Assembly: GCA_028724905.1 (NCBI GenBank)
Contig: JAQYTG010000006.1
Location: 1 to 63,246 of the forward strand
Direction of reading: 5' to 3'
DNA from: Actinomycetaceae bacterium
GTDB taxonomy: Bacteria > Actinomycetota > Actinomycetes > Actinomycetales > Actinomycetaceae
Length of the DNA: 63,246 nucleotides
The notes under the pieces were generated by a model that searched no databases, was not told where the DNA came from, and saw only the letters and a program-made list of their open reading frames with translations. This document shows, piece after piece, positions 8,261-16,543 of this stretch. How positions within the stretch are numbered: position 1 is the first letter of the stretch; each line of letters begins with the position of its first letter. Made by a program: the position numbers and the translations under genes.

Positions 8261-8530
8261 TTACTGAGCGTTGAGCTTATTGAAGCGCTTGGCGAGCTTG
8301 CTCTTGCGCTGCGCAGCCTGATTCTTGTGAATCACGCCTTTGCTCACGGCCACATCGAGTTTACGAGAGGCCACGCGGAGCCACTTTTCGGCTTCTTCAG
8401 CATCTCCAGCTTCAATAGCTTCACGAGTCTTGCGCACGTACGTCTTGAGTTCGCTCTTGTAGCTCTTATTGCGAAGACGGCGCTTCTCGTTTGTTTTAAT
8501 GCGCTTCTTTTGCGACTTGATATTTGCCAC
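8261..8530 (-). CDS. rpsT: 30S ribosomal protein S20
   Basis: An 89-residue, highly basic ribosomal protein that binds 16S r[23 protein letters not shown] is the typical S20 N-terminus, and length is standard. It begins with GTG at 8530 after a weak AAAGAGA. It is transcribed alone on the minus strand, convergent with ptsI, and ends in a clear hairpin. A small perfect hairpin lies in its leader. Confidence 0.97.
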   Translation of the reverse strand: MANIKSQKKRIKTNEKRRLRNKSYKSELKTYVRKTREAIEAGDAEEAEKWLRVASRKLDVAVSKGVIHKNQAAQRKSKLAKRFNKLNAQ

Positions 8531-8551
8531 GTTCTGTCTCTTTCATCTATC

Positions 8552-8569
8552 CGCCTTGGCAGCAAGGCG
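8552..8569 (-). promoter_or_regulatory. Hairpin in the rpsT leader
   Basis: CGCCTTG at 8552-8558 pairs with CAAGGCG at 8563-8569 around a four-base loop, 22 bases upstream of the rpsT start. S20 is known to repress its own translation in E. coli, so an autoregulatory role is conceivable, but only the stem is seen. Confidence 0.35.
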
Positions 8570-8891
8570 ACTGATCGGCTGGTTGAGGGATCGCCGTCTC
8601 TGGACTGCCAGGTGTGGGGTACCCGTGGAAATAGATTCGGCTTGGCCTCGCACCCAGCCAGGTGCAAAGTCCAAAAGCTCACTTTACCGGCGTCACCTCT
8701 AGAATCCAAGCTGTACAACAGCACTTTACTCGTGAACTAGCCCACGGCTGTGCAGATACTGCCCTGCCGCGCCGATATCCCACGCCTGATAGAGCTGCGC
8801 CGATAACCCTTGCCCGATAGATCTGTATCCGTAGCTGGTGTCACTGGGCGAACCGAGATGGCGCTCAATCGTGCCCATACTTCGAGATGGT
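8570..8891. other. Gap between rpsT and the leuA leader, no gene seen
   Basis: The rpsT promoter must lie here on the minus strand, but I cannot place it with confidence. No credible coding frame is present. Short repeats such as GCGCCGATA / GCCGATA recur around 8770-8810. Confidence 0.4.
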
Positions 8892-8920
8892 TTGGCTCAA
8901 GCGATCACGGGGGCTAAAGT
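8892..8920 (+). promoter_or_regulatory. Promoter of the leuA leader transcript
   Basis: TTGGCT at 8892-8897 and TAAAGT at 8915-8920 are separated by exactly 17 bases. The leader-peptide ATG at 8927 begins 6 bases after the -10, where transcription should start, so the leader peptide would be translated from a leaderless mRNA. Confidence 0.65.
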
Positions 8921-8926
8921 GTGGCT

Positions 8927-8977
8927 ATGCACATGAATGGGGTGCTTTTGCTTATTCGCCGCGGTGAGGCTCGTTAG
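8927..8977 (+). CDS. Leucine-rich leader peptide of leuA
   Basis: A 16-residue open frame, MHMNGVLLLIRRGEAR, with three consecutive leucine codons (CTT TTG CTT) followed by Ile, ending in TAG at 8975. Ribosome pausing on these codons during leucine shortage would change the fold of the downstream RNA. Actinobacterial leuA leaders of this kind have been described as LEU elements. The codons for the RRGEAR part form one arm of the downstream pseudoknot. The start codon lies at the predicted transcription start, without a Shine-Dalgarno sequence. Confidence 0.7.
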   Translation: MHMNGVLLLIRRGEAR

Positions 8978-9012
8978 ATCGGCTCCTCCCCGCGGGTTCT
9001 GGTGCGCCGATC
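8959..9012 (+). promoter_or_regulatory. Pseudoknot-forming leucine attenuator (LEU-element-like)
   Basis: Arm A pairs 8959-8969 (CCGCGGTGAGG) with 8985-8995 (CCTCCCCGCGG), ten of eleven positions. Arm B pairs 8977-8983 (GATCGGC) with 9006-9012 (GCCGATC) perfectly. The 5' arm of B lies in the loop of A and the 3' arm outside it, so together they make an H-type pseudoknot. The 5' arm of A overlaps the end of the leader peptide. This fits leucine-dependent control of leuA, although leuA starts 440 bases further on. Confidence 0.65.
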
Positions 9013-9230
9013 AACTCATGGCCATCAGTACACAGTGCGCATCATACGCTATGTGGTAAAAGAAAATGTATGCAAAGGTGTGCGGGACGTATAGGTCTTG
9101 CGGGGTGTGCTCGCCGTCATGAAATTAGGGTGTGGCGGGCAGCGTGGACATACGGAGCAAGGTGTCAGCGGGCAGGATGCTAGCAAGCGCAGGACGAGAA
9201 TGTGGTGTTCCAGCTCAGGCGAGGCGATGC

Positions 9231-9436
9231 CGTCACGAACACAACGTCACACACGCAACGTCACGAACACAACGTCACGCATATCAAGCAGTGCACGCCG
9301 CTGGCGTTTTCCGAGCGCCGAACCGTTCAATCGTTCGAAGTCTGGCGTGACGAGCGGCCGCGGCATAGAAGACGGCATATAAAGTGGCATACAAGACGGT
9401 ATATAAAGCAAGCATATAAAGCGGCATACAAGACGT
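9231..9436 (+). repeat. Short tandem repeats between leuA attenuator and leuA
   Basis: CGTCACGAACACAACGTCAC-like units recur four times at 9233-9281, and GGCATANAAGACGG / GCATATAAAGC units recur five to six times at 9362-9436, just before the leuA ribosome site. They separate the attenuator from leuA. No gene is seen between 9013 and 9452. Confidence 0.7.
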
Positions 9437-9452
9437 GTGCAAAGGAGAGACA

Positions 9453-11225
9453 ATGAAAACGCAAGGTGTACATACCACCCAAAAACCATCGAAGATGCCC
9501 TTCCGTAAATATGTGCATTTTCTCGACCGCAACCCCGTGATCCTGCCAGATCGTACCTGGCCGAACAATCGGATCACCCACGCTCCGCGCTGGCTCTCCA
9601 CTGATCTGCGCGATGGGAATCAGGCGTTGATTGAACCGATGAATCCACAGCAAAAACGTCAGCTCTTCGATCTTTTGGTGCGCATTGGTGTGAAAGAGAT
9701 CGAGATTGGATTTCCGGCGGCGAGCGAGACGGATTGGGATTTCGTCCGGTCTTTAGCGACGAGTGATGCCGTGCCAGAAGATGTGACGGTCTCGGTGCTC
9801 ACGCAGAGCCGGCCAGATATTATTCACCGCACTATCGACGCTTTGCAGGGATTTCCACGCGCCACAGTGCACCTGTACAACGCCACCAGCCCGCTTTTTA
9901 GAAAAGTGGTCTTCGGCATGGATCGTGAGCAAATTAAGCAACTCGCCATCTCCGGCACTCAGGAAGTGCTGGCCTATATGGAAAAAACTCTCGGAGACGA
10001 GACAGTGGCTGGATTTGAGTATTCGCCGGAGATTTTCGTGGATACCGAACTCGACTACGCCCTTGAGGTGTGTGAATCGGTGATGGAGGTGTGGCAGCCT
10101 GGGCCGGAGCGCGAAATCGTGCTGAATCTGCCCACAACGGTGGAGCGAACCACTCCGAATATCTACGCCGATCAGATGGAGTGGTTTTCGCGGCACGTGA
10201 GCCACCGCGAGCACGTGGTGCTCTCTGCTCACAATCACAACGACCGTGGCACTGGTATTGCGACGGCGGAGTTGGCCATGCTCGCTGGAGCAGACCGCGT
10301 GGAGGGGTGCCTCTTCGGCCAGGGGGAGCGCACCGGTAATGTCGATATCGTCACGCTAGCACTGAACTTGTTTAGCTCAGGCGTGGATCCGATGCTGGAT
10401 CTTTCGGATATTGACGGCGTGCGGCGCGTGGTGGAGCAGTGTACGCAGATGGATGTGCCGCCGCGCACTCCCTACAGTGGTGATCTGGTCTACACCAGCT
10501 TCTCCGGCTCACATCAAGATGCCATTAAGAAAGGCTTTGCTGCACGGGAGCGTGCCGTGGCCGAGGCGGGCGGCGATGAAAACGCAGTGACCTGGGATAT
10601 GCCGTATCTGCCGATTGATCCTAAAGATGTAGGGCGCAGCTATGAGGCGATCGTGCGGGTGAACTCGCAGAGCGGAAAAGGTGGAGTGGCCTACCTGATG
10701 AGTGCGGTGCATGGGATGGAGTTGCCGCGCCGCCTACAGATGGAACTCTCGCACATCGTGCAGCGGTTCACCGATACCAGCGGAGGGGAAGTGACGGCCG
10801 ATCAGCTCTGGAAGATCTTTGCCGATGAATATCTGCCGCACACGGCAGCCAGTGGACTCAAACCGTGGGGTAAGTATTCGCTGCGCGGTACCACAGCCAC
10901 CACGGCCGACAAAGATCACGACACAGTGCTCACCGTGACGATCACTGAGCGCAATGCCGATGGGAGCACCGCCGATAAGGTGCTCGCTACCACTGGCAAC
11001 GGCCCCATCGACGCCTTCGCTCAAGCCATGCACACTCAAGGCGTGGATCTGCGGGTGCTCGATTACGCCGAGCACGCTATGAGTTCCGGCAAGGATGCTG
11101 TAGCTGCGGCCTATATGGAGTGCGAGGTGAATGGTCAAACCCTCTGGGGTGTGGGCATGGATCCCTCGACGATGACGGCAGCGTTTAAAGCTATGGTGTC
11201 GGCTGTGAACCGCGCGCTGCGCTGA
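9453..11225 (+). CDS. leuA: 2-isopropylmalate synthase
   Basis: A 590-residue enzyme condensing 2-oxoisovalerate with acetyl-CoA in the first step of leucine synthesis. The start ATG at 9453 has a strong AAAGGAGA. R53-D54 in STDLRDGNQALIEPM and the metal-binding histidines in SAHNHNDRGTG are visible in the N-terminal barrel (to about residue 330). The last ~150 residues form the LeuA dimerisation/leucine-sensing domain (LTVTITERNADG). Length matches the long actinobacterial type. It has its own leader with a leucine-rich peptide. recO follows 95 bases later. Confidence 0.96.
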   Translation: MKTQGVHTTQKPSKMPFRKYVHFLDRNPVILPDRTWPNNRITHAPRWLSTDLRDGNQALIEPMNPQQKRQLFDLLVRIGVKEIEIGFPAASETDWDFVRSLATSDAVPEDVTVSVLTQSRPDIIHRTIDALQGFPRATVHLYNATSPLFRKVVFGMDREQIKQLAISGTQEVLAYMEKTLGDETVAGFEYSPEIFVDTELDYALEVCESVMEVWQPGPEREIVLNLPTTVERTTPNIYADQMEWFSRHVSHREHVVLSAHNHNDRGTGIATAELAMLAGADRVEGCLFGQGERTGNVDIVTLALNLFSSGVDPMLDLSDIDGVRRVVEQCTQMDVPPRTPYSGDLVYTSFSGSHQDAIKKGFAARERAVAEAGGDENAVTWDMPYLPIDPKDVGRSYEAIVRVNSQSGKGGVAYLMSAVHGMELPRRLQMELSHIVQRFTDTSGGEVTADQLWKIFADEYLPHTAASGLKPWGKYSLRGTTATTADKDHDTVLTVTITERNADGSTADKVLATTGNGPIDAFAQAMHTQGVDLRVLDYAEHAMSSGKDAVAAAYMECEVNGQTLWGVGMDPSTMTAAFKAMVSAVNRALR

Positions 11226-11320
11226 TCTGCCCGTGGTGCGTGGTACGGGCGGTGCCCGCGAGCCTGTGGTGTGGCGATTTGCGGGCTGCCCTGTATTTGT
11301 CTGCACGCTAGAATATCCGC

Positions 11321-12061
11321 GTGAGTAAAACCTACCGCGATCAAGGGATTGTGCTGCGCACTGCTCCGCTCGGAGAAGCAGATCGCATTATCACGATGTT
11401 TACCCGTGAGCACGGGCGAATTCGTGCGGTAGCAAAGGGCGTGCGCAAAACGACGTCACGCTTTGGGGCGCGGCTTGAACCCTTTGCGCTCGTAGATGTG
11501 CAGCTACATCAGGGACGCACGCTCGACACCATCTCACAGGCCGAATCGCTCAACGAGTATCACCGCACAATTATTGCCGATTTTGACGTCTATACGGCAG
11601 CCAGCGCAGTGCTGGAAACAGCTCAAGCGCTCACCGGAGAGGCCGAGCCAGATCTCGCACAATTCGCGCTTTTACATGGGGCGATCCATGCGCTCGCCAC
11701 GGGGGCACACAAACCAGATCTGATTGCGAACTCTTATATTTTGCGGGCTATGAGCTATTCGGGCTGGCAACTGGCCATTTTTGAATGTGCTCTCTGCGGG
11801 GCGCCAGGGCCGCACGAAGCGCTCAATGTGCACGTAGGCGGGGCGGTGTGCGATGGGTGCAGACCGCCGGCAAGTTCAGTGCCGTCAGTGGAAACATGGC
11901 AGCTTCTCGGCGCTCTCTCGCAGGGGGATTGGGCTGTGGCTGAGGTGGCTACGCTCGCCAGTCGGCGCAGTGCAGGGGCGATTATTGCCGCCTATATGCA
12001 GTGGCAGCTAGAGCACGCCGTCAATTCTCTGCGCTTCATGGATGCGCGATTAATTGGCTGA
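11321..12061 (+). CDS. recO: DNA repair protein RecO
   Basis: A 246-residue protein that loads RecA with RecR during recombinational repair. It begins with an OB-fold (YRDQGIVLRTAPLGEADRII, GRIRAVAKGVRK) and carries the zinc-finger cysteines CALCG and CDGC near residues 160-185. The start is GTG at 11321. TAGAAT at 11309-11314 sits exactly 6 bases upstream with no ribosome site, so the transcript is probably leaderless. uppS follows after a 500-base gap, which keeps the usual recO-uppS order. Confidence 0.93.
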   Translation: MSKTYRDQGIVLRTAPLGEADRIITMFTREHGRIRAVAKGVRKTTSRFGARLEPFALVDVQLHQGRTLDTISQAESLNEYHRTIIADFDVYTAASAVLETAQALTGEAEPDLAQFALLHGAIHALATGAHKPDLIANSYILRAMSYSGWQLAIFECALCGAPGPHEALNVHVGGAVCDGCRPPASSVPSVETWQLLGALSQGDWAVAEVATLASRRSAGAIIAAYMQWQLEHAVNSLRFMDARLIG

Positions 12062-12165
12062 GAGCGGCGAAACCATCGGCCGGTTGGCGCATTGCTCGGG
12101 GTGATATGGGCGGTCAGGTTCGTTTTGCTCGGGTGATGCTGTCGGCCAGCTATTGTAGCTATCGA

Positions 12166-12257
12166 GGGTTGATGTTATCTGTCAGAGTGGGCTGATGTGA
12201 TTGGTCAGAGTGGATTGATTTTATTGGTCAGATCGGGTTGATGCTATTTGTCAGACC
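12166..12257 (+). repeat. Four tandem 23-base units, member of a dispersed repeat family
   Basis: Units start at 12166, 12189, 12212 and 12235. Each has the form GGGTTGATGTTATTGGTCAGA with small changes. The core TTGATGCTATCGGTCA recurs at 29544-29560, 29650-29666 and 38945-38980. Further imperfect duplications lie at 12384-12425 (CCTACGAGCGCTATCAGCGC) and 12443-12480 (CGCCGCACCTGTAAAAG). No gene is seen between recO and uppS. Confidence 0.75.
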
Positions 12258-12568
12258 AGTTTTATTAACTGGAGGTGCAGCTCAAATTGCCGCATTGACC
12301 AGCCGATCATGTCAGTTCCCGAGCCATGCCCTCACTGGCCGAGAGTATTAACCTGACCGGCGGCGTCACTGCGAAAATTTCGAGCCTACGAGCGCTATCA
12401 GCGCGGCCTACGAGTGCTATCAGTGCGGCCGCTAATATCAACTCGCCGCACCTGTAAAAGAATTCGCCGCACTTGTAAAAGGCACTGCGAATCGAAACGA
12501 GCCACTACTGGTGGGCAATGGTCGTGCGGTGAGCCACAAACGCCCAGCGAGTCGGTAAAATGGCGCGT

Positions 12569-13402
12569 GTGGATCAAGTGAGTATTGATGATATCTCCCA
12601 AGGTGCCTATATCCCTGGAGATCAGGTGCCGCTACACCGACCTGACGTCACGGCGCCGAATTTCGCTGCTGGAACCGTGCCGGTGCACGTGGCAATTGTG
12701 ATGGATGGGAATGGCCGCTGGGCAAATGCTCGCGGTTTGCCGCGCACGCAGGGGCATCGCGCCGGAGAATTTTCACTGATGGATACCATCGCAGGGGCTG
12801 TGGAAGCCGGAGTGAAAGTGCTCTCCGTCTACGCTTTTTCCACCGAGAATTGGAAGCGCTCTCCTGCCGAAGTGAAGTTTTTACTTGGCTATTCGCGCAG
12901 CGTGATTCACCGCTGCCGTGAGCGTTTGCGCGACTGGAATGTGCGGGTGCTCTGGAGTGGGCGGGAGCCAAAACTATGGCGTTCCGTGGTTCGTGAGCTG
13001 CGAGAGGCTGAGGCTTTGACGGCGCAGTGCGATGGCATGGTGCTGAATTTCTGCATGAATTATGGCGGGCAGGCAGAGATCGTGGATGCTGTGCGAAAAA
13101 TTGCGCAGCGGGCAGCTGCCGGCGAGATGAAACCCAGTGCCATCTCGGCTTCCACGATTGAGCGTGCTCTCTATCAGCCCTCACTGCCTCCCGTCGATCT
13201 ATTCATACGCAGCGGAGGAGAACACCGCACCAGCAATTTTCTACTGTGGCAAGCCGCTTACGCAGAACTGATGTTTGTGCCAGAGCCGTGGCCGGAGTTT
13301 GACCGCAGAGCCTTATGGCGTTGCTTGAGTGATTTCACTCGCAGGGATCGCCGCTTCGGCGCAGCTGTGGATGCTGTGACGGGCAGCAGCGAGACTACAT
13401 AA
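12569..13402 (+). CDS. uppS: Isoprenyl transferase (undecaprenyl diphosphate synthase family)
   Basis: About 277 residues. It elongates polyprenyl diphosphates with isopentenyl diphosphate to make the lipid carrier for cell-wall synthesis. VAIVMDGNGRWANARGLPRT contains the catalytic Asp (about residue 46), followed by GHRAG and, near the C-terminus, GGEHRTSNFLLWQAAYAEL. TAAAAT at 12556-12561 lies 7 bases before GTG 12569, which suggests a leaderless start there. An ATG at 12560 in the same frame would add only three residues and overlaps the -10. Confidence 0.93.
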   Translation: MDQVSIDDISQGAYIPGDQVPLHRPDVTAPNFAAGTVPVHVAIVMDGNGRWANARGLPRTQGHRAGEFSLMDTIAGAVEAGVKVLSVYAFSTENWKRSPAEVKFLLGYSRSVIHRCRERLRDWNVRVLWSGREPKLWRSVVRELREAEALTAQCDGMVLNFCMNYGGQAEIVDAVRKIAQRAAAGEMKPSAISASTIERALYQPSLPPVDLFIRSGGEHRTSNFLLWQAAYAELMFVPEPWPEFDRRALWRCLSDFTRRDRRFGAAVDAVTGSSETT

Positions 13403-13557
13403 CCGGCTTGGAGAGTGCATAACCGACTGGGTGCATATAAGCGGCTCGCAGCGTTTCGCCATGCTAGCCACCGCAGCGCTGCGGATGGGGATTAGATACA
13501 CTCGTGCTAGAGGCTGGAGCGCTTGACGCTAGAGAGCCGAAGAAAATCGGAGAAAAG

Positions 13558-14898
13558 ATGTTGCAGACGATTGATTTACGCGGACAAAAGCTCACCCGTG
13601 CGCAGTTGGCGGCTGCGCTGCCGAGACCTTCGCTGGATGTGGATAAAGCCCTCGCCGCCGTCACTCCGATTATTGATCGAGTCAGAGCCGAGGGAGCCGT
13701 GGCACTGCGCGATCTCGCACAGAAATTTGACGGCGTGCGTCCGAAGCATTTGAGGGTGCCGCAGTCGGCTTTGGATACTGCAGAAGCTGGTTTGTCTGAG
13801 CAGCTACGCGTGGCTCTGGAGATATCTATTGCTCACAATCGGCTCGGCCATCAAGCTCAGCTTCCACGGCCTGCCGTGAGTGAGATCGTGCCAGGCGGTA
13901 TTGTGCGCCAGCGCTGGGTGCCGGTAGAGAGGGTAGGGCTGTATGTGCCTGGCGGGCTGGCTGTCTATCCCAGTTCCGTGATTCACAATGCGGTGGCTGC
14001 TCAGGTGGCTGGAGTGACGCACATTGCGCTTGCCTCTCCGCCGCAGAAAGAGTTTGGCGGCTTGCCGCATCCCACGATTTTGGCTGCCTGCAAGCTGCTC
14101 GGTATCACTGAGGTGTATGCGGTGGGCGGTGCACAGGCAGTAGCCATGTTTGCCTATGGGGCTACGGGTGAGGCGGGCAGCAGTGACGGCGAGGTGCTGT
14201 GCGAGCCGGTGGACGTCGTCACCGGCCCAGGCAATATCTATGTGGCCGCGGCTAAGCGCGCAGTGCGGGCAGTAGTGGGAATCGACGCTGAAGCAGGCAC
14301 CACTGAGATCGGGATTATCGCAGATCAAAACGCCAACCCTGAATTTGTGGCCGCCGATATGCTCAGCCAGGCAGAGCATGATCCGGCAGCAGCGAGCATA
14401 CTCATCACGGATTGCGAGCAGCTGGCCACAGCTGTGGATACGGCGCTTGAGAGATACGTGGCACAGACGAAACACGCTGATCGGGCTCGCCAGGCGCTCA
14501 TGGGATCGCAGTCTGGCGTGGTGCTCACGGATTCACTGGCAGCATCCATTGAGGTGGCCAACGCGTACGGTGCGGAGCATTTAGAGATTCACACTAACGC
14601 TGCCGCTGAGGTTGCGCAGCAGATTCACAATGCGGGAGCAATTTTCGTTGGTTCGTATAGCCCCGTGCCGCTTGGGGATTATATGGCTGGTTCAAACCAC
14701 GTTTTGCCCACCGGAGGTACGGCGCGCTTCAACTCTGGCCTGAGCGTCATGGCTTATATAAAATCAATGCAAGAGATTGAATATACGCAGCCAGCGATGG
14801 CTCAGCTTTATTCTCCACTGCGCGCGCTTGCGCTCGATGAGGATTTGCCGGCTCACGCCCATGCGTTGCAGGTGAGATTGGGGGAGTGCGATGAGTGA
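13558..14898 (+). CDS. hisD: Histidinol dehydrogenase
   Basis: A 446-residue NAD-dependent enzyme catalysing the last two oxidations of histidine synthesis. It starts at ATG 13558 (LQTIDLRGQKLTR) behind GGAGAAAAG; an upstream GTG at 13504 would add 18 residues. Diagnostic parts are WVPVERVGLYVPGG, VTGPGNIYVAAAKR, the zinc/catalytic AEHDP and the general base pair in GAEHLEIHT. Its stop overlaps the next gene by 8 bases. The remaining his genes lie 3 kb further on, so the cluster is interrupted. Confidence 0.96.
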   Translation: MLQTIDLRGQKLTRAQLAAALPRPSLDVDKALAAVTPIIDRVRAEGAVALRDLAQKFDGVRPKHLRVPQSALDTAEAGLSEQLRVALEISIAHNRLGHQAQLPRPAVSEIVPGGIVRQRWVPVERVGLYVPGGLAVYPSSVIHNAVAAQVAGVTHIALASPPQKEFGGLPHPTILAACKLLGITEVYAVGGAQAVAMFAYGATGEAGSSDGEVLCEPVDVVTGPGNIYVAAAKRAVRAVVGIDAEAGTTEIGIIADQNANPEFVAADMLSQAEHDPAAASILITDCEQLATAVDTALERYVAQTKHADRARQALMGSQSGVVLTDSLAASIEVANAYGAEHLEIHTNAAAEVAQQIHNAGAIFVGSYSPVPLGDYMAGSNHVLPTGGTARFNSGLSVMAYIKSMQEIEYTQPAMAQLYSPLRALALDEDLPAHAHALQVRLGECDE

Positions 14899-16372
14899 TC
14901 CGCAAGACTGGCAGCCGCAACTGCATAACCCTCAGCAGGGCGTACCGACCGAGCAGACATGGGCGCCGCAGCCGCAAGATAGCCCGCAGTTATCCCAGCA
15001 GAGCTGGCCGCAGCAACAGGATGGGCAGCGGCAAGGTATGCAACAAGCTGGCTCGCAGCCACCGCAAGGGTATGAGCCGCGCGAGCCGATTCCCGCACCG
15101 CCAAACCCGCAACTGATCCCGCAGCAAGGTACATATCCAGGGGTGCCAGCGCTTGAGCAATCGTCTGCACAGCCTCCTACATCCGATGGTGGCAAGCGCC
15201 GTCCGAAGCACAAGGGGATTGTGGCCTTGATCGTGGCCATTGTGGTGGCGGCGTTGGCAGTGATTGGTCTGCTGATCGCGTATTTTATGCCCGATGAAGT
15301 TTTTGGAGGTGGCTCTGAGAGTGCTGAACAGAAAGCCGCACGGCTGTATACGAAAGTGCTTGATGAAATAGACAGTTACGAGTTCGTCTCCGAGGAGATG
15401 CTCAGCAATAGCTCCGACTATCAGTTCTCTGGGTATCGCTACACGCTCGCCGAGATAACGGGCGATGATAGTCTGGAGCTGATCGTGCAAACTGATTCGC
15501 AAATGCTCTCCACTGTGCGGGTGTTTTCCGCTGACGTCAAAGAAAATAAGATCATCGCTCCCGCTGAAACCTTACAAATAGGCGTTGCCGGTGCCGGTGG
15601 TTTTCGTGGAGGTATCACCGGCGCGAAAGACGGGAAAGCCCTATACTACACCGTTTATAACTCTGGTACCGGACAGACGGTAACGGAGACGATCACGGTG
15701 AGTGACGGCAAGCTCACGCACGCTCAGGCTGGTGAGTATCGCATAGATCAGGAGCCAGCCGAGATCAAAGATGCTCGCGCGGAGCTGGATTTCGTCCCCA
15801 TTTCTGATCGTTCGTTGCTGGAGCAACTTGCAGCGGGGGAGCTCACTGAGAGCAAAGGCTTGGGTGACGCAGGCGGTGATGGCAAAGCTGCCGGCGAGAG
15901 CCAGAAACCCCAGACGCAGCCCGCACAGCCCAGCGAAGAAGAACTCAAGCAGCAGGCGATTGACGACGCAAGAGCTGCGGGTAAACAGGTCTTTACCGGT
16001 ACCGTGCGGCTGATGGACATCGAGCAATTGATTAAGTGGAAGCTAGATGATGGCCTTGCAGAAATGAATTGTGGTCCAGATCTGGAGCGCTGCGTCGATG
16101 ATGTGTATGCGGTTTTGCTGTTTGACTCCCCTCAGGATGTTGAGGCTATTAATATTGACCATGAGAGGGTCCGGAGGGAAAACAAAGTTGGGCTGTCGCT
16201 GGCAACCAGCTACGAGCCTGAAAAGCTAGAGTCCTGGCGCACATACGATGGGCAAGTCGTCACGGTCTCACTCTCTGGAGATAAGATGTGGTGGCAGTCA
16301 GATTCTAGCTTTCCGACGGGTCTCCCTCGGGCTTACAATGCCGACGTGCAAGTCATTTGGACTAAGAAGTGA
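14891..16372 (+). CDS. Pro/Gln-rich single-pass membrane protein of unknown function
   Basis: A 493-residue protein whose ATG overlaps the hisD stop codon region by 8 bases, so it is translationally coupled to hisD. Residues 1-108 are rich in Gln and Pro with a basic end (GGKRRPKHK). One transmembrane helix spans about 110-131. The remaining 360 residues should face outside and contain a Gln/Glu/Ala-rich stretch near 325-360 that divides two possible domains. N-terminal cytosolic Pro/Gln tails before a single helix are common in actinobacterial membrane proteins, but I do not recognise the outer domain. Confidence 0.8.
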   Translation: MSDPQDWQPQLHNPQQGVPTEQTWAPQPQDSPQLSQQSWPQQQDGQRQGMQQAGSQPPQGYEPREPIPAPPNPQLIPQQGTYPGVPALEQSSAQPPTSDGGKRRPKHKGIVALIVAIVVAALAVIGLLIAYFMPDEVFGGGSESAEQKAARLYTKVLDEIDSYEFVSEEMLSNSSDYQFSGYRYTLAEITGDDSLELIVQTDSQMLSTVRVFSADVKENKIIAPAETLQIGVAGAGGFRGGITGAKDGKALYYTVYNSGTGQTVTETITVSDGKLTHAQAGEYRIDQEPAEIKDARAELDFVPISDRSLLEQLAAGELTESKGLGDAGGDGKAAGESQKPQTQPAQPSEEELKQQAIDDARAAGKQVFTGTVRLMDIEQLIKWKLDDGLAEMNCGPDLERCVDDVYAVLLFDSPQDVEAINIDHERVRRENKVGLSLATSYEPEKLESWRTYDGQVVTVSLSGDKMWWQSDSSFPTGLPRAYNADVQVIWTKK

Positions 16373-16543
16373 CGGCGTAAGCCAGCGGCGCGAGCTCGGT
16401 GAGCCGCGTTCAGCTACTCTCAGATACTGGTAGATATTGCCGAGTGTGGGAATATTGTGCCCAGAGTGTTAAATCTTGAATGGCAAGCCTCGAATGTCAG
16501 GGTTTGAATCGAACTCTGCACTGCAGCCGCATAGCCTAAACTC

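Noticed and set aside
8204..8740. 178-codon frame opposite rpsT
   Set aside because: It runs antisense across S20 and its terminator; the S20 protein is unmistakable.
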